DNA of 64,000 nt from Pseudolabrys sp. FHR47 (GCF_005153485.1 NZ_CP039740.1:1615001-1679000), one strand, 5' to 3'. Counted from the stretch's first letter, positions 10,090 to 18,442 are shown. Notes: generated from the sequence alone by a model not told the origin. A program made the numbers and translations.

Positions 10090-10761
10090 ATGAAGCGTCT
10101 ATCGATGGCCATGACTGCCGGCCTGTTCGTCGCGACGATGGCAGCGCCGTCGTTCGCCGCCGATCTGCCGCGCCCGTCCTACAAGGCGCCGATCTATGCG
10201 CCCGCCTATTACAACTGGACCGGCTTCTACGCCGGCATCAACGCCGGCTACGGCTTCGGCAAGTCCGACTGGTCGGGCGCCGGCGGCACCGGCTCGACCA
10301 AGCCGAAGGGTTTCATCGGCGGCGTCCAGCTCGGCTACAACCTGCAGACCGGTTCGTGGGTCTGGGGCCTGGAAGCCGACTTCCAGTACAGCGGCATGAA
10401 GGCTTCGGACTCGTCCGGCACCGGCGTCTGCACCGGCGCGGGCTGCGAATCCAAGATGACCTGGTTCGGCACCGGCCGCGGCCGCCTCGGCTATGCCGGC
10501 TGGGACCGCTGGCTGCCCTACGTGACCGGCGGCGCGGCCTACGGCAACATCAAGGCGACGCCGAATGCCGGCGGCGACTGGTCGAAGACCAAGCTCGGCT
10601 GGACCGTGGGCGGCGGCGTCGAATACGCGCTGCTCGCCAACTGGACCACCAAGGTCGAATATCTCTATGCCGACCTCGGCACCGTTTCGGGCGGCACGCC
10701 GACCAACGATGTGACCTTCAAGTCGCACCTCGTTCGCGCCGGTTTGAACTATCGGTTCTAA
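10090..10761 (+). CDS. Outer-membrane beta-barrel protein (Omp25/RopB-like)
   Basis: A 223-residue porin-like protein of the opacity/OmpW-type eight-stranded barrel family widespread in Rhizobiales. Residues 1-24 are a signal peptide (cleavage near FAA-DLP), then a proline/tyrosine-rich spacer, NWTGFYAGINAGYGFG, alternating hydrophobic strands, VKVEYLYADLG-like TKVEYLYADLG and a terminal aromatic residue (NYRF), the signal for outer-membrane assembly. The ATG follows GGAGAGTTGAAG. It is flanked by strong terminators on both sides and is therefore monocistronic. Confidence 0.9.
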   Translation: MKRLSMAMTAGLFVATMAAPSFAADLPRPSYKAPIYAPAYYNWTGFYAGINAGYGFGKSDWSGAGGTGSTKPKGFIGGVQLGYNLQTGSWVWGLEADFQYSGMKASDSSGTGVCTGAGCESKMTWFGTGRGRLGYAGWDRWLPYVTGGAAYGNIKATPNAGGDWSKTKLGWTVGGGVEYALLANWTTKVEYLYADLGTVSGGTPTNDVTFKSHLVRAGLNYRF

Positions 10762-10802
10762 GCTTTGCGAAGCTAAAGGGCGCGAGAGCGCTCAAGCGAA
10801 AG

Positions 10803-10828
10803 GCCCGGGGGAAACCCCGGGCTTTTTT
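10803..10828 (+). terminator. Rho-independent terminator after the omp gene
   Basis: An eight-pair stem GCCCGGGG/CCCCGGGC with loop GAAA followed by six T, 41 bases past the omp stop. It matches the CCCGGG-rich terminator type used elsewhere in this window. Confidence 0.9.
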
Positions 10829-11069
10829 GTGGGGGGTGTTGCCGCAACGGTAAAGACGATGATCCCTTCCTGATGGCTGAAGGCCAAGCGTCACGCTCAG
10901 GGAAGGGGTCGGCGTTCTACGCCTGCGGGTTCGCCTTACGCTGTCTTGACCCTGGGGGCGGGCGGCGCGAGCCATGACCGGTGTAAGGCCTCCTCGTTTG
11001 ACGCCGGTTCAATGAGGCGCTTTGATAACCGCCTGCGTGCATTTTCAGACCCTAGCAACCAGCGGGACC
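10829..11069. other. Gene-free stretch before the TIR gene
   Basis: Together with the omp terminator this makes about 300 bases without a gene. I see no RNA gene or convincing promoter. Near 10900-10930 there is a run with GGGAAGGGGTCGG and local inverted pieces, but nothing that supports a call. Confidence 0.4.
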
Positions 11070-13592
11070 ATGAAAGTCTTTCTTTCCCATTCCTCGAAAG
11101 ACAAAGGCTTCGTCGAGGCCGTTGCCAGCCTACTCAAGCCCGGCACCTTTGAGCTGGATTCTCTTACCTTCGATAAAGGTGCCTTGAATGCGCAGGTGAT
11201 CATTGAGGCCTTGCGGCGTAGTGATCTGTTCTGCCTTTTTCTTTCGAACGCCTCTGCGGCGTCAGGGTATGTGAATTTTGAAACGCTAATCGGGACAGAG
11301 TTGATCGCGAGCGGCAAGATCAGTCAATTCCTCACCGTTTGTCTTGAGGAAGAGGCCTTCGAGAAGGCTAGCGCCAATGTGAAACTTTGGAATGTGGTTC
11401 GCCGCGTTGCCAATGAGGACGGTGCCGCGCGTCTCATTCAAGGTCACTTGGTTGCGGCAGCGGAAAAAGCGCGGCTAAGCGGCCACCCGTTCGTTGGTCG
11501 ACAAGACGAAATCGCAGAATTGGAGGCGCATGCGACTAATCACCTTCGCCCCAATGCGAAAGCCGTTTTTGTCTCAGGAAATTTCGGTGTGGGTCGACGC
11601 TCCCTGGCTGCCGAATTTTACGGTCGGCAATTTAGACACGTCGGAAAGCTATTTCCCACGATACAACTCGATCCATTTGCCGGTTTGGAGGAACTTTTCC
11701 GACGAGTACTCAGCGCGTTACGGCCTTCTATGCCCGTACGCGAAGCGACGACGCGATTCCACGCATTCGCGGCTGCTAGTGAGGTTGAGAAGACACGCCA
11801 AATCGCTGACCTTATCAACTCGCTCGTCCCGTCGAGCGAGGCGGCCGTAATTATTGATCGCGGCGGCATGCTGACCGATTCTGGATCGTTCGCTCCCGAA
11901 TTCGATAAAGTGATTTCTATGCTCACGGATCGACCACATCCTCCCGCTATTCTGATAGCGCCCAGAATGGTGCCACGCCGCGTTCGGCGAGCTGCGGATG
12001 ATGTAATTTATCTAGGTCTAAAGTCACTGAAACGAGACGATACGGTTCGGCTTTTGGGTGGTTTGCTAAAGGCAAAAGGCTTAGTCCCGAACGAAGCTTC
12101 ATTTAATGCCCTTGTGTCTCTGACCGACTCGCATCCCTTCAATGTGTATCGAATGGTTGAAGAAATTGAAGAGAGAGGAGTTGCCGCCTTTCTTGCCGAT
12201 CCGACCGAATTCATTGAATGGAAACACAGGCAGTCATCCGAGTACATCAGCCGTATTGATTTCAAGGAAGGCGAACGAAATGTTCTAGCGGTACTTAAGC
12301 AGCTCCCTGAATTGGACTTTAGTGCCATAGTCGACGCGCTTCATGCTGATCCGCAAGCGGTCAGCTCAAATCTCAGCCATCTCAGCCACCTGCACATTGT
12401 CGAAGCAAACGGTGATAGTTTCTCACTGTCGCCGCCTCTGCAAATTGCTATTGAGCGCGACAAACGCCTCAGGCTTCCAAAAGAGTTGCAAGCGTTAGTT
12501 ATGAAGCGGTTGGCAGAGTCGCTTTCTATTCGCCTCGATGAAGGCACAGCGCCGATCTCACTTGTTGACTCGGCGGTGCTTGCAACGTTGGAGAGTGGCG
12601 GAGCGCCATCAGAGATTGCGGCTGCCCTTATGCTGCCAAGCCACCAAGTATGGTTGGCGAAGCGGCACTACGATCAGAAGCACTGGCGCGAGTGTATCCG
12701 TTTTGCGACCGAAGCACTTCGGGGGGGCAGGCGTCTGTCGGATGTGGGCTTTGTCGGGGCAAGCCGCTATCTTTGCTTGTCGGCTTCCCGTCTGGGCGAC
12801 GACCAAACTTTCAATAACGGTATTAGCCAGTTGGAAGCTAAGGCGAACACAGAATGGGGTGGCAGCAATCTCGCCTTTCTTAAGGGATTCAATCTTCGCT
12901 TCAAAGGTCAGCTCGCCGAAGCGGAGAAAAGTTTCCGGCGTGCCTACGAACTTTCACCCGGAAATCTTCACGCGGCCAGAGAGCTGGCCGAGGTTTGCCT
13001 TGCGAGGGGCAATTTGCCCGATGCAGAGCACTTTGCTCGTGAGGCCTACAGCCACGCTCCGACGAATCCGTATCATCTCGATACATTGATTTCTGTGCTT
13101 ATTAGAAAGCACGGTCGACAATCGAAAGACCTGGCCGAGCTTGATGACTTGTTCGAAGTTCTAAGGCGAGTGGGCGATGAGGGCGGCCACTCGTTTTATA
13201 CAACGAGGCGCGCGGAGTTTGAACACTTGTGGGGATCGAATAAGAAGGCAGTTGCGCTAATTGATGAAGCCGTGAAGAAGACAGACAGGATTTTTGAGCC
13301 TCGCCGCTTACAGGCGCTGATCTATTTGAAAGAGGGCAACAAAACCAAGGCGAAAGAAGCCATCTCTATTATGAGGGAGATGGTGACTTCACAGAACCCT
13401 GACGAGCGACGGTCGAACTTTCGCGCTTACTTAGAGACCTTGGCGCAGTATCATATCGAAGCCGGAGAATATCTTGCAGCGAAGGAAATCTACTCAGACA
13501 CAAACTCATTCACGGATGCAGAGAGACAAGCAGGTATTCGGAACATTGAGATTGCAGAGAGCTTCGCCAAGGAGCGCGGTGGAAGGCATTAA
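11070..13592 (+). CDS. TIR domain - STAND-like NTPase - TPR protein, predicted immune effector
   Basis: An 840-residue protein not matching a named system I know. Residues 1-135 look like a TIR domain: MKVFLSHSSKDKGFVEAV at the start and SGYVNFE, placing E71 where NAD-cleaving TIRs have their catalytic Glu. Residues 140-390 resemble a STAND/AAA_16 NTPase opening with PFVGRQDEIAEL, but the P-loop reads GNFGVGRRS, with Arg for the Walker Lys and for the Ser/Thr, and the Walker B site is VIIDRGG. A winged-helix-like stretch (390-470) and TPR helices (about 530-840) follow. The start at 11070 puts the TIR at the N-terminus; a TTG at 11022 is less likely. Base composition is clearly AT-richer than its neighbours, suggesting transfer. 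A role in phage defence is inference. Confidence 0.8.
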   Translation: MKVFLSHSSKDKGFVEAVASLLKPGTFELDSLTFDKGALNAQVIIEALRRSDLFCLFLSNASAASGYVNFETLIGTELIASGKISQFLTVCLEEEAFEKASANVKLWNVVRRVANEDGAARLIQGHLVAAAEKARLSGHPFVGRQDEIAELEAHATNHLRPNAKAVFVSGNFGVGRRSLAAEFYGRQFRHVGKLFPTIQLDPFAGLEELFRRVLSALRPSMPVREATTRFHAFAAASEVEKTRQIADLINSLVPSSEAAVIIDRGGMLTDSGSFAPEFDKVISMLTDRPHPPAILIAPRMVPRRVRRAADDVIYLGLKSLKRDDTVRLLGGLLKAKGLVPNEASFNALVSLTDSHPFNVYRMVEEIEERGVAAFLADPTEFIEWKHRQSSEYISRIDFKEGERNVLAVLKQLPELDFSAIVDALHADPQAVSSNLSHLSHLHIVEANGDSFSLSPPLQIAIERDKRLRLPKELQALVMKRLAESLSIRLDEGTAPISLVDSAVLATLESGGAPSEIAAALMLPSHQVWLAKRHYDQKHWRECIRFATEALRGGRRLSDVGFVGASRYLCLSASRLGDDQTFNNGISQLEAKANTEWGGSNLAFLKGFNLRFKGQLAEAEKSFRRAYELSPGNLHAARELAEVCLARGNLPDAEHFAREAYSHAPTNPYHLDTLISVLIRKHGRQSKDLAELDDLFEVLRRVGDEGGHSFYTTRRAEFEHLWGSNKKAVALIDEAVKKTDRIFEPRRLQALIYLKEGNKTKAKEAISIMREMVTSQNPDERRSNFRAYLETLAQYHIEAGEYLAAKEIYSDTNSFTDAERQAGIRNIEIAESFAKERGGRH

Positions 13593-13630
13593 ACTTAGTA
13601 CTGAGGTGAGGGAGTGGAAAGCCGACAGTC

Positions 13631-13690
13631 GCCCCTCTCCCGGCGCGCTTTCGGGCGCCACCCTCTCCCCTAGGGGAGAGGGGAAGGGCG
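13631..13690. repeat. CTCTCCCC-type palindromic intergenic repeat
   Basis: Contains the palindrome CCCTCTCCCCTAGGGGAGAGGG at 13661-13683 (split by TA) beside GGCGCGCTTTCGGGCGCC. The same CTCTCCCC core recurs at 18490-18600, 19490-19630, 28155-28627 and 40133-40158. It lies between the TIR gene and the convergent mqsA gene. Confidence 0.75.
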
Positions 13691-13742
13691 ATCAGGGCCG
13701 GTGCTGAGGTACACAGCAGGCTCTCGAAAGCCGTCGTCGCTC

Positions 13743-14150
13743 TCACGCCTGCTTCTTGAGCTCTTCGACTTCTTCCGGATGTCTTTCCAGAACACGCAGC
13801 AGGTTGCTCATCGGCTTGCTGACCGTCACCGTCGCCTGCTCGTATTTCTGAAAGGCGTTGGGGCCGCCGCCGAGAATGGCGCCGGCCTCCCGCTGCGTCA
13901 GGCCGATCTTCTTGCGGATGCGCTTGATGTCCTGCGGCTTCAACAGGTTCTCGACCTGAAGGCGCAGCTCCTTGAGCGCTTCGTCCGAGACCTTCATGTC
14001 GTCCGCCGTGAACAGGCTCTGCCCGGACTCGTCGCAATACCAGCCCGGCATGTCGATGGTCGCGGATTGCCCCTTGTAGGAAATTTCCATCGGCCGCGTG
14101 TCGCGAACCATGGGCTTTCCGGTCTCGGGGCAAACGGGCGGTTTCGGCAT
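13743..14150 (-). CDS. mqsA: MqsA-family antitoxin
   Basis: A 135-residue type II antitoxin and repressor. The N-terminal half is the MqsA/YgiT zinc-ribbon-like domain; the C-terminal half is a helix-turn-helix with IRKKIGLTQREAGAILGGGPNAFQKYEQ, nearly the E. coli MqsA pattern, and the ending LLRVLERHPE. E. coli MqsA uses four Cys as two CxxC pairs. Here only C7 and C39 remain (CPETG and CDESG), so zinc binding is probably lost or altered. It follows mqsR after one base, in the toxin-first order typical of mqsRA. Confidence 0.9.
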   Translation of the reverse strand: MPKPPVCPETGKPMVRDTRPMEISYKGQSATIDMPGWYCDESGQSLFTADDMKVSDEALKELRLQVENLLKPQDIKRIRKKIGLTQREAGAILGGGPNAFQKYEQATVTVSKPMSNLLRVLERHPEEVEELKKQA

Positions 14151-14151
14151 T

Positions 14152-14460
14152 CTATTTCTCCTTGAAGGACAGGAGCGTGAATTCGATCAGCGACGCATTG
14201 TCGGTGAACTTGACATAGAGAACGGCGCCGTCATGCGGCACGTGATAGACATCCTGCCAGACGCTCTCGTCGTAATGCGACGTCATGGACTTGTAGAACT
14301 GGCCGGGCTTCATCGTCTGGATGACGGCGACGATGTCCCGTGAGCCGTAACCCAGGGCGGCGGCGTCCCGCGCGGCGACCTTCGTGAACAGGCCTTGTCC
14401 TTGCGCGAAGGCCCGCTGGATGGACGCCAGATCGTGATGCGCGGTCCGCTTCTCCGTCAT
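14152..14460 (-). CDS. mqsR: MqsR-family mRNA interferase toxin
   Basis: A 102-residue RelE-fold ribonuclease related to E. coli MqsR, which cuts mRNA at GCN sites. Diagnostic segments are EKRTAHHDLASIQRAF at the start, FYKSMTSHYDESVWQDVYHVP in the middle and the C-terminal IEFTLLSFKEK, each closely matching the E. coli protein. It is the first gene of the pair. A perfect palindrome lies a few bases upstream of its start and is a candidate operator for MqsA autorepression. Confidence 0.92.
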   Translation of the reverse strand: MTEKRTAHHDLASIQRAFAQGQGLFTKVAARDAAALGYGSRDIVAVIQTMKPGQFYKSMTSHYDESVWQDVYHVPHDGAVLYVKFTDNASLIEFTLLSFKEK

Positions 14461-14467
14461 CAAAATA

Positions 14468-14480
14468 CACCATAATGGTG
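14468..14480 (-). promoter_or_regulatory. Candidate mqsRA operator palindrome
   Basis: CACCAT-A-ATGGTG is a perfect six-base inverted repeat with one central base, seven bases before the mqsR start codon. MqsA-type antitoxins bind short palindromes in their own promoter, so autoregulation is likely. It differs from the E. coli AACCT-N4-AGGTT sites. Confidence 0.5.
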
Positions 14481-14712
14481 GATACGCAAGATGCCGAGCA
14501 TAAATTGTAATGCTGCCGGGCAAAATTATAAGTTGTCTGAGGGAATTGGGAGTGCCGCGAAAGAGCGGACCATAGTCCTTGACAGCGTGACGCTGCTAGG
14601 CTAGTTTTCCTGCAGTCTGGCGGCCTGCGCCCGGTGCGAGCTTTCGCTCCCCGGCCGGCCGCCTTTGTTTTTCAAGCCATCACTATCCCCACCACCGAAC
14701 GGAGAGCCTGTC

Positions 14713-15444
14713 ATGACAAGGGCCGGCCGCGCGCGCCTGCTTGCCAATGGCAAGAGGCGAAAGGTGCGCCTCAAGCGGCGTTCGCCATCGCCGATGATCT
14801 TTACCGACGAATTGCTGGCCGATATCCGGCGGCGTTTTGAACAGACGCCGGAAATCCTCAGCACCATGGCGTTCGATCTGGGTGTTGCCCGCACCACGCT
14901 AGCCGAGATGGCGAAGCAGAAAGGTTGGGTCCGCTATCGTCCGCAGCCGCGCGGCATCATACCGGCGGCGCAGCTCGCCGCACGGGCGGCGGCGTTGCCG
15001 AAGGCCGCGACGCGCGCCGATCCGGCACCGGCGCCGTCCGGGACCACCGCTCTCGTCGTTCCGCCGTCGCAACTTCCCGAAGCCGTCCACGATCTGCCGC
15101 CGGACGATCCGGCGCTGGTTGAGTGGCTGCGACGCGAACTGCTCGCGCAGATCGGCATCGTCAAAAGCCTGCGTGAACAGGAGCGGGCAGAGCCGATCAC
15201 CGAAGAGCGCGCCTTGCTCATGGCGCGCATGCTGGTGTCGCTGACGGAAGCAATGCTCAAACTCAATCGCGTCACGGCGGCTGCGACACCGCAGCCCGAC
15301 GGGGCCGATGACTTGCCGGAGAATATCGATGAATTCCGTAACGAACTTGCGCGGCGCATTAGAGCTTTCGTCGCGAGCCGGACTGGAACTGGCGATGCAG
15401 GTGGAAATGACGCCGCTGCGGCAATGGACGCGGCTGGCGGATGA
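14713..15444 (+). CDS. Small-terminase-like protein next to GTA-type terminase
   Basis: A 243-residue basic protein. The first 80 residues are rich in Arg and Lys and include a helix-turn-helix-like stretch, PEILSTMAFDLGVARTTLAEMAKQKGW, as in small terminase subunits that bind DNA. An Ala/Pro-rich linker follows, then a helical C-terminal part. The ATG follows GGAGAG by six bases. It overlaps the terminase large subunit gene by about 50 bases. In alphaproteobacterial gene transfer agents the first two genes play these roles. The function is assigned mainly by position. Confidence 0.6.
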   Translation: MTRAGRARLLANGKRRKVRLKRRSPSPMIFTDELLADIRRRFEQTPEILSTMAFDLGVARTTLAEMAKQKGWVRYRPQPRGIIPAAQLAARAAALPKAATRADPAPAPSGTTALVVPPSQLPEAVHDLPPDDPALVEWLRRELLAQIGIVKSLREQERAEPITEERALLMARMLVSLTEAMLKLNRVTAAATPQPDGADDLPENIDEFRNELARRIRAFVASRTGTGDAGGNDAAAAMDAAGG

Positions 15445-16729
15445 CTTCATCGTTATGGCCCACACGCATCAGGAGCCGCCGCGTCACGCCAACAATGGCG
15501 GGCCGTGGACCACATGGCTGATGCTGGGCGGGCGCGGCGCCGGCAAGACGCGGTTAGGGGCTGAGTGGGTGCGGGCGCAGGTGTTCGGCGCCAAGCCCTA
15601 CGCCGAGCAGCGCGCGTTCAACATCGCGCTCGTCGGCGAGACCGCGCATGACGCGCGCGAGGTGATGGTCGAGGGGCCGTCCGGCATCCTGCGTCATTGT
15701 CCGCGCAGTGAGCGCCCGCAATGGACCTCGACGCGGCGCAGGCTCGAATGGCCGAACGGCGCGGTGGCGACAACATTCTCGGCCGACGATCCCGAACAAC
15801 TGCGCGGCCCGCAATTCGACGCCGCCTGGTGCGACGAACTCGCCAAATGGCGCGCGCCGGATGAGACCTTCGACAATCTGCAATTCGGCCTGCGGCTGGG
15901 TGAGCGGCCGCGCCAGCTCGTCACCACGACGCCGAAGCCGATCCCGCTGATCAAGCGCCTCGTCGCCGATCCGCGCACCGCGGTGACGCGCGCCTCGACG
16001 CACGCCAATGCCGCGCATCTGTCGCCGGATTTCATCGAGGCGGTGATCGGCCGCTATGCCGGCACGCGGCTGGGGCGGCAGGAGATCGACGGCGAGATCA
16101 TCGAGGACCGCGCCGATGCGCTGTGGTCGCGCGCGGTGATCGGGGCGGCGCGCGTTGAAGCGGCGCCGGCTTTGCAGCGCGTGGTGGTGGGCATCGATCC
16201 GCCGGCGTCATCGCGCCAAGGCGCGGATGCCTGCGGCATTGTCGCCGCCGGCATGGCCGAGGGCGGCATGGTCTATGTGCTGGAGGACGCGACCGTGCAG
16301 GGCCTCGCCCCGGATGGCTGGGCGATGCGGGCGGTGGCCTTGTATAGGCGGCTCGAGGCCGACGCGATCGTCGCCGAGGTCAACCAGGGCGGCGACATGG
16401 TGAAGGCGGTGCTCAAGCAGATCGACCGCAACGTGCCGGTGAAGGAGGTGCATGCGACGCGCGGCAAGTATCTGCGCGCCGAGCCGATCGCGGCGATGTA
16501 TGCGCAAGGCAAGGTGAAGCATGTCGGCGCGGGCTTCGCCGAGTTGGAAGACCAGATGTGCGACTTCGGTGTGGGGGGCCTGTCGGGCGGCGGCAGCCCG
16601 GACCGGCTCGACGCGCTGGTGTGGGCGGTGACGGAGTTGACGCGGAGAGGGGAGTGGGTGGGGCCGAGGATCAGGAGTCTCTATGACGGGCCGGTGGGGC
16701 CGAAGTGGACTTTGAGCAGGAGGTGGTGA
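15395..16729 (+). CDS. Terminase large subunit, gene transfer agent type
   Basis: About 444 residues. This is the DNA-packaging motor of phage-like gene transfer agents: an ATPase domain with Walker A LMLGGRGAGKTRLGAEWVRA and a following GPQFDAAWCDELAKW (Walker B/catalytic acid), then a nuclease domain with VVVGIDPPAS, IVAEVNQGGDMV and the C-terminal SPDRLDALVWAVTEL carrying the metal-binding Asp. Starts at 15308, 15395 and 15407 are possible; 15395 keeps the overlap with the upstream gene short. The portal, protease and capsid genes expected next are absent: a foreign-looking lipoprotein gene follows instead. Confidence 0.9.
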   Translation: MQVEMTPLRQWTRLADDFIVMAHTHQEPPRHANNGGPWTTWLMLGGRGAGKTRLGAEWVRAQVFGAKPYAEQRAFNIALVGETAHDAREVMVEGPSGILRHCPRSERPQWTSTRRRLEWPNGAVATTFSADDPEQLRGPQFDAAWCDELAKWRAPDETFDNLQFGLRLGERPRQLVTTTPKPIPLIKRLVADPRTAVTRASTHANAAHLSPDFIEAVIGRYAGTRLGRQEIDGEIIEDRADALWSRAVIGAARVEAAPALQRVVVGIDPPASSRQGADACGIVAAGMAEGGMVYVLEDATVQGLAPDGWAMRAVALYRRLEADAIVAEVNQGGDMVKAVLKQIDRNVPVKEVHATRGKYLRAEPIAAMYAQGKVKHVGAGFAELEDQMCDFGVGGLSGGGSPDRLDALVWAVTELTRRGEWVGPRIRSLYDGPVGPKWTLSRRW

Positions 16730-16921
16730 AGGGGGACAGGGCGCAATAGCGAAGCGCATTTCGTCGCGGGTAACCGAGTTGGCATGCTGGGCATCGCTAT
16801 CCGTTCACGGGCTGGACGCAAAGCACTCACAAAGCATCGAATGCCTTCGCAACAGATTTTCTTGTGCACTTGGGATGTATTCAACTATAAATAGAAATAT
16901 AAGTGGTGGGGGAGGGTACAG

Positions 16922-17602
16922 GTGAAACTGCAACTAGTAGGTTTGTTTTGCATTCTTGCCTTGTCCGGCTGTGCGCAGCAGCAAAAAACGTGGCAGAAGC
17001 CGGGAGCGGGCGTCGATGAATTCAATCAGACTCGATATGCCTGCTTACAACAGGTTCAGCAGCCATATTCAGCCGCTTATGTAGGTCGCTACGGGGGCTC
17101 GGCATCTGGCGGGATGACAACCAACGCCGGACTCTACAATGCCTGCATGGAAGCTAAAGGGTGGGCGTTGATCGACAACGTGATCGCCGATTCTCCTTCT
17201 TACGCTGCAGCCATAAAAGACATAAATGAAGATGCGCGGGCAGTGTGTAGAAATCCGGATTTTTATGCCTATTATTCGTGGGCTCCGTGTCAGGTACGAG
17301 AAACAACGGCCGAACAATTGGCTGATCGTTCAAGAGTTACATCGGCCGAAAAACCTGTCTTGGCCAAGGTGCAAGCGGAGCTGGCAGCTATCAACGCCAG
17401 ACTTGTGGCAGCGCACCGTCAGTACAATGAAAAACAAGGAAACGCCTTGGCCACCAACATAGAACGATCGTTGCTCACAGCCGATAAGATTCGTCGAGAA
17501 TATCTCGAAGGACGAATAACGCGGGGTGAATACAACAAGCGTCGCCGAGACCTCGCCATTGAAAGTGATTCCGAAGCGATGCGTATCGTCAGAGGCATCT
17601 AA
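16922..17602 (+). CDS. Predicted lipoprotein of unknown function
   Basis: A 226-residue protein with a lipoprotein signal (MKLQLVGLFCILALSGC, lipid on C17). The exported part has several Cys (C43, and others in ACMEAKGW, AVCRNPD and APCQVRE) and a C-terminal helical region rich in charge. The GTG start follows GGGGGAGG. An AT-rich segment with TATAAATAG just upstream could be its promoter. The gene is distinctly AT-richer than the window and runs five bases before a metallopeptidase-like gene, so the two probably form one transcript. No family recognised. Confidence 0.75.
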   Translation: MKLQLVGLFCILALSGCAQQQKTWQKPGAGVDEFNQTRYACLQQVQQPYSAAYVGRYGGSASGGMTTNAGLYNACMEAKGWALIDNVIADSPSYAAAIKDINEDARAVCRNPDFYAYYSWAPCQVRETTAEQLADRSRVTSAEKPVLAKVQAELAAINARLVAAHRQYNEKQGNALATNIERSLLTADKIRREYLEGRITRGEYNKRRRDLAIESDSEAMRIVRGI

Positions 17603-17606
17603 AGTT

Positions 17607-18350
17607 ATGGTGCTGGATCGAAGCGTTTTGTGGGGTCGGCCAATGTTCACGTTGAAATCAACCGAGGGTCCCGCATTTGCGTTTTATGGAGTAGTAGCAA
17701 ACGAATCCGTGGCGGCTGCAAGGCATGTCATTGAAAGCCTTTTTCCCGACAATGTCTTTCCCCCTCTGCGAAGTGACCCGGTGCAGGTGGTTCGAGAGGA
17801 TTCTGAAGTCAGTCCAACGCCGATGCATGTAGTTGGCGCTCCGTTTGAGTTGATTCTACTGAATTGCGGAGTGAACAGGCCGTGGCAATTCTCCTACCAA
17901 TTCGGTCATGAGTTGACGCACCTCGCAGCGCGAAGTGACTTGCGATTTGGAAAGAGCGGTCGCCATTCGTGGATTGAAGAAGCTCTTTGCGGGGCTGGGT
18001 CGATATATGCGTTGCGGCGCATGGCAAAAGAGGGAGGGGAGGCCCTTGAGGCCGGGGCTCAAAATTATCTGCTCAACCCGGGTTTAGACTATTCGTCTGT
18101 TGGTGTTACACCAGAGTGGTTCGCCACAAATTCTGCCTCTATATTTGTATCTTCGGGCGAAACTTCTCTCACTGCTAAAATTGCGGCTGCCATCTTAGAT
18201 GCGTGCCCCGATGGAAGTTTTATATTTGACAATCGAATGCTTATCGAGGTGCCGCTCAATCCTGACCTCGATCAGTATCTAGCAGCTTGGGAAAAACTTG
18301 TTCCGGCTGGGAAAGTCCCAACTTTGCTTCGAAGTCTTGCGTTGCCTTAG
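17607..18350 (+). CDS. HExxH protein, predicted gluzincin-type metallopeptidase
   Basis: A 247-residue protein without a clear signal peptide. It has HELTH (H101, E102, H105), preceded by FSYQFG, and HSWIEEALC 16-20 residues later supplying a possible third zinc ligand (E124 or E125), the spacing of gluzincins. Around it lie LILLNCGVNRPWQ and GSIYALRRMA. I do not recognise the family and activity is inferred from the motif. Start 17607 follows the lipoprotein stop by five bases; 17643 is possible. Low GC, like its partner, suggests joint acquisition. Confidence 0.72.
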   Translation: MVLDRSVLWGRPMFTLKSTEGPAFAFYGVVANESVAAARHVIESLFPDNVFPPLRSDPVQVVREDSEVSPTPMHVVGAPFELILLNCGVNRPWQFSYQFGHELTHLAARSDLRFGKSGRHSWIEEALCGAGSIYALRRMAKEGGEALEAGAQNYLLNPGLDYSSVGVTPEWFATNSASIFVSSGETSLTAKIAAAILDACPDGSFIFDNRMLIEVPLNPDLDQYLAAWEKLVPAGKVPTLLRSLALP

Positions 18351-18396
18351 ATTATTAATTGTTGGGTGTCGCTAAGATTGTTTGGTGCAACAAACA

Positions 18397-18430
18397 AAAA
18401 CCCCGGGCGATAAGCCCGGGGTTTTGTTTT
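18397..18430 (+). terminator. Rho-independent terminator after the lipoprotein/HExxH pair
   Basis: A twelve-pair stem AAAACCCCGGGC/GCCCGGGGTTTT with loop GATAA, followed by GTTTTT. Confidence 0.9.
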
Positions 18431-18442
18431 TAAGTGCTGGAT

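Noticed and set aside
14713..16729. A prophage starting with the terminase genes
   Set aside because: No integrase, repressor, capsid, tail or lysis genes are within reach, and the large subunit is of the GTA type.
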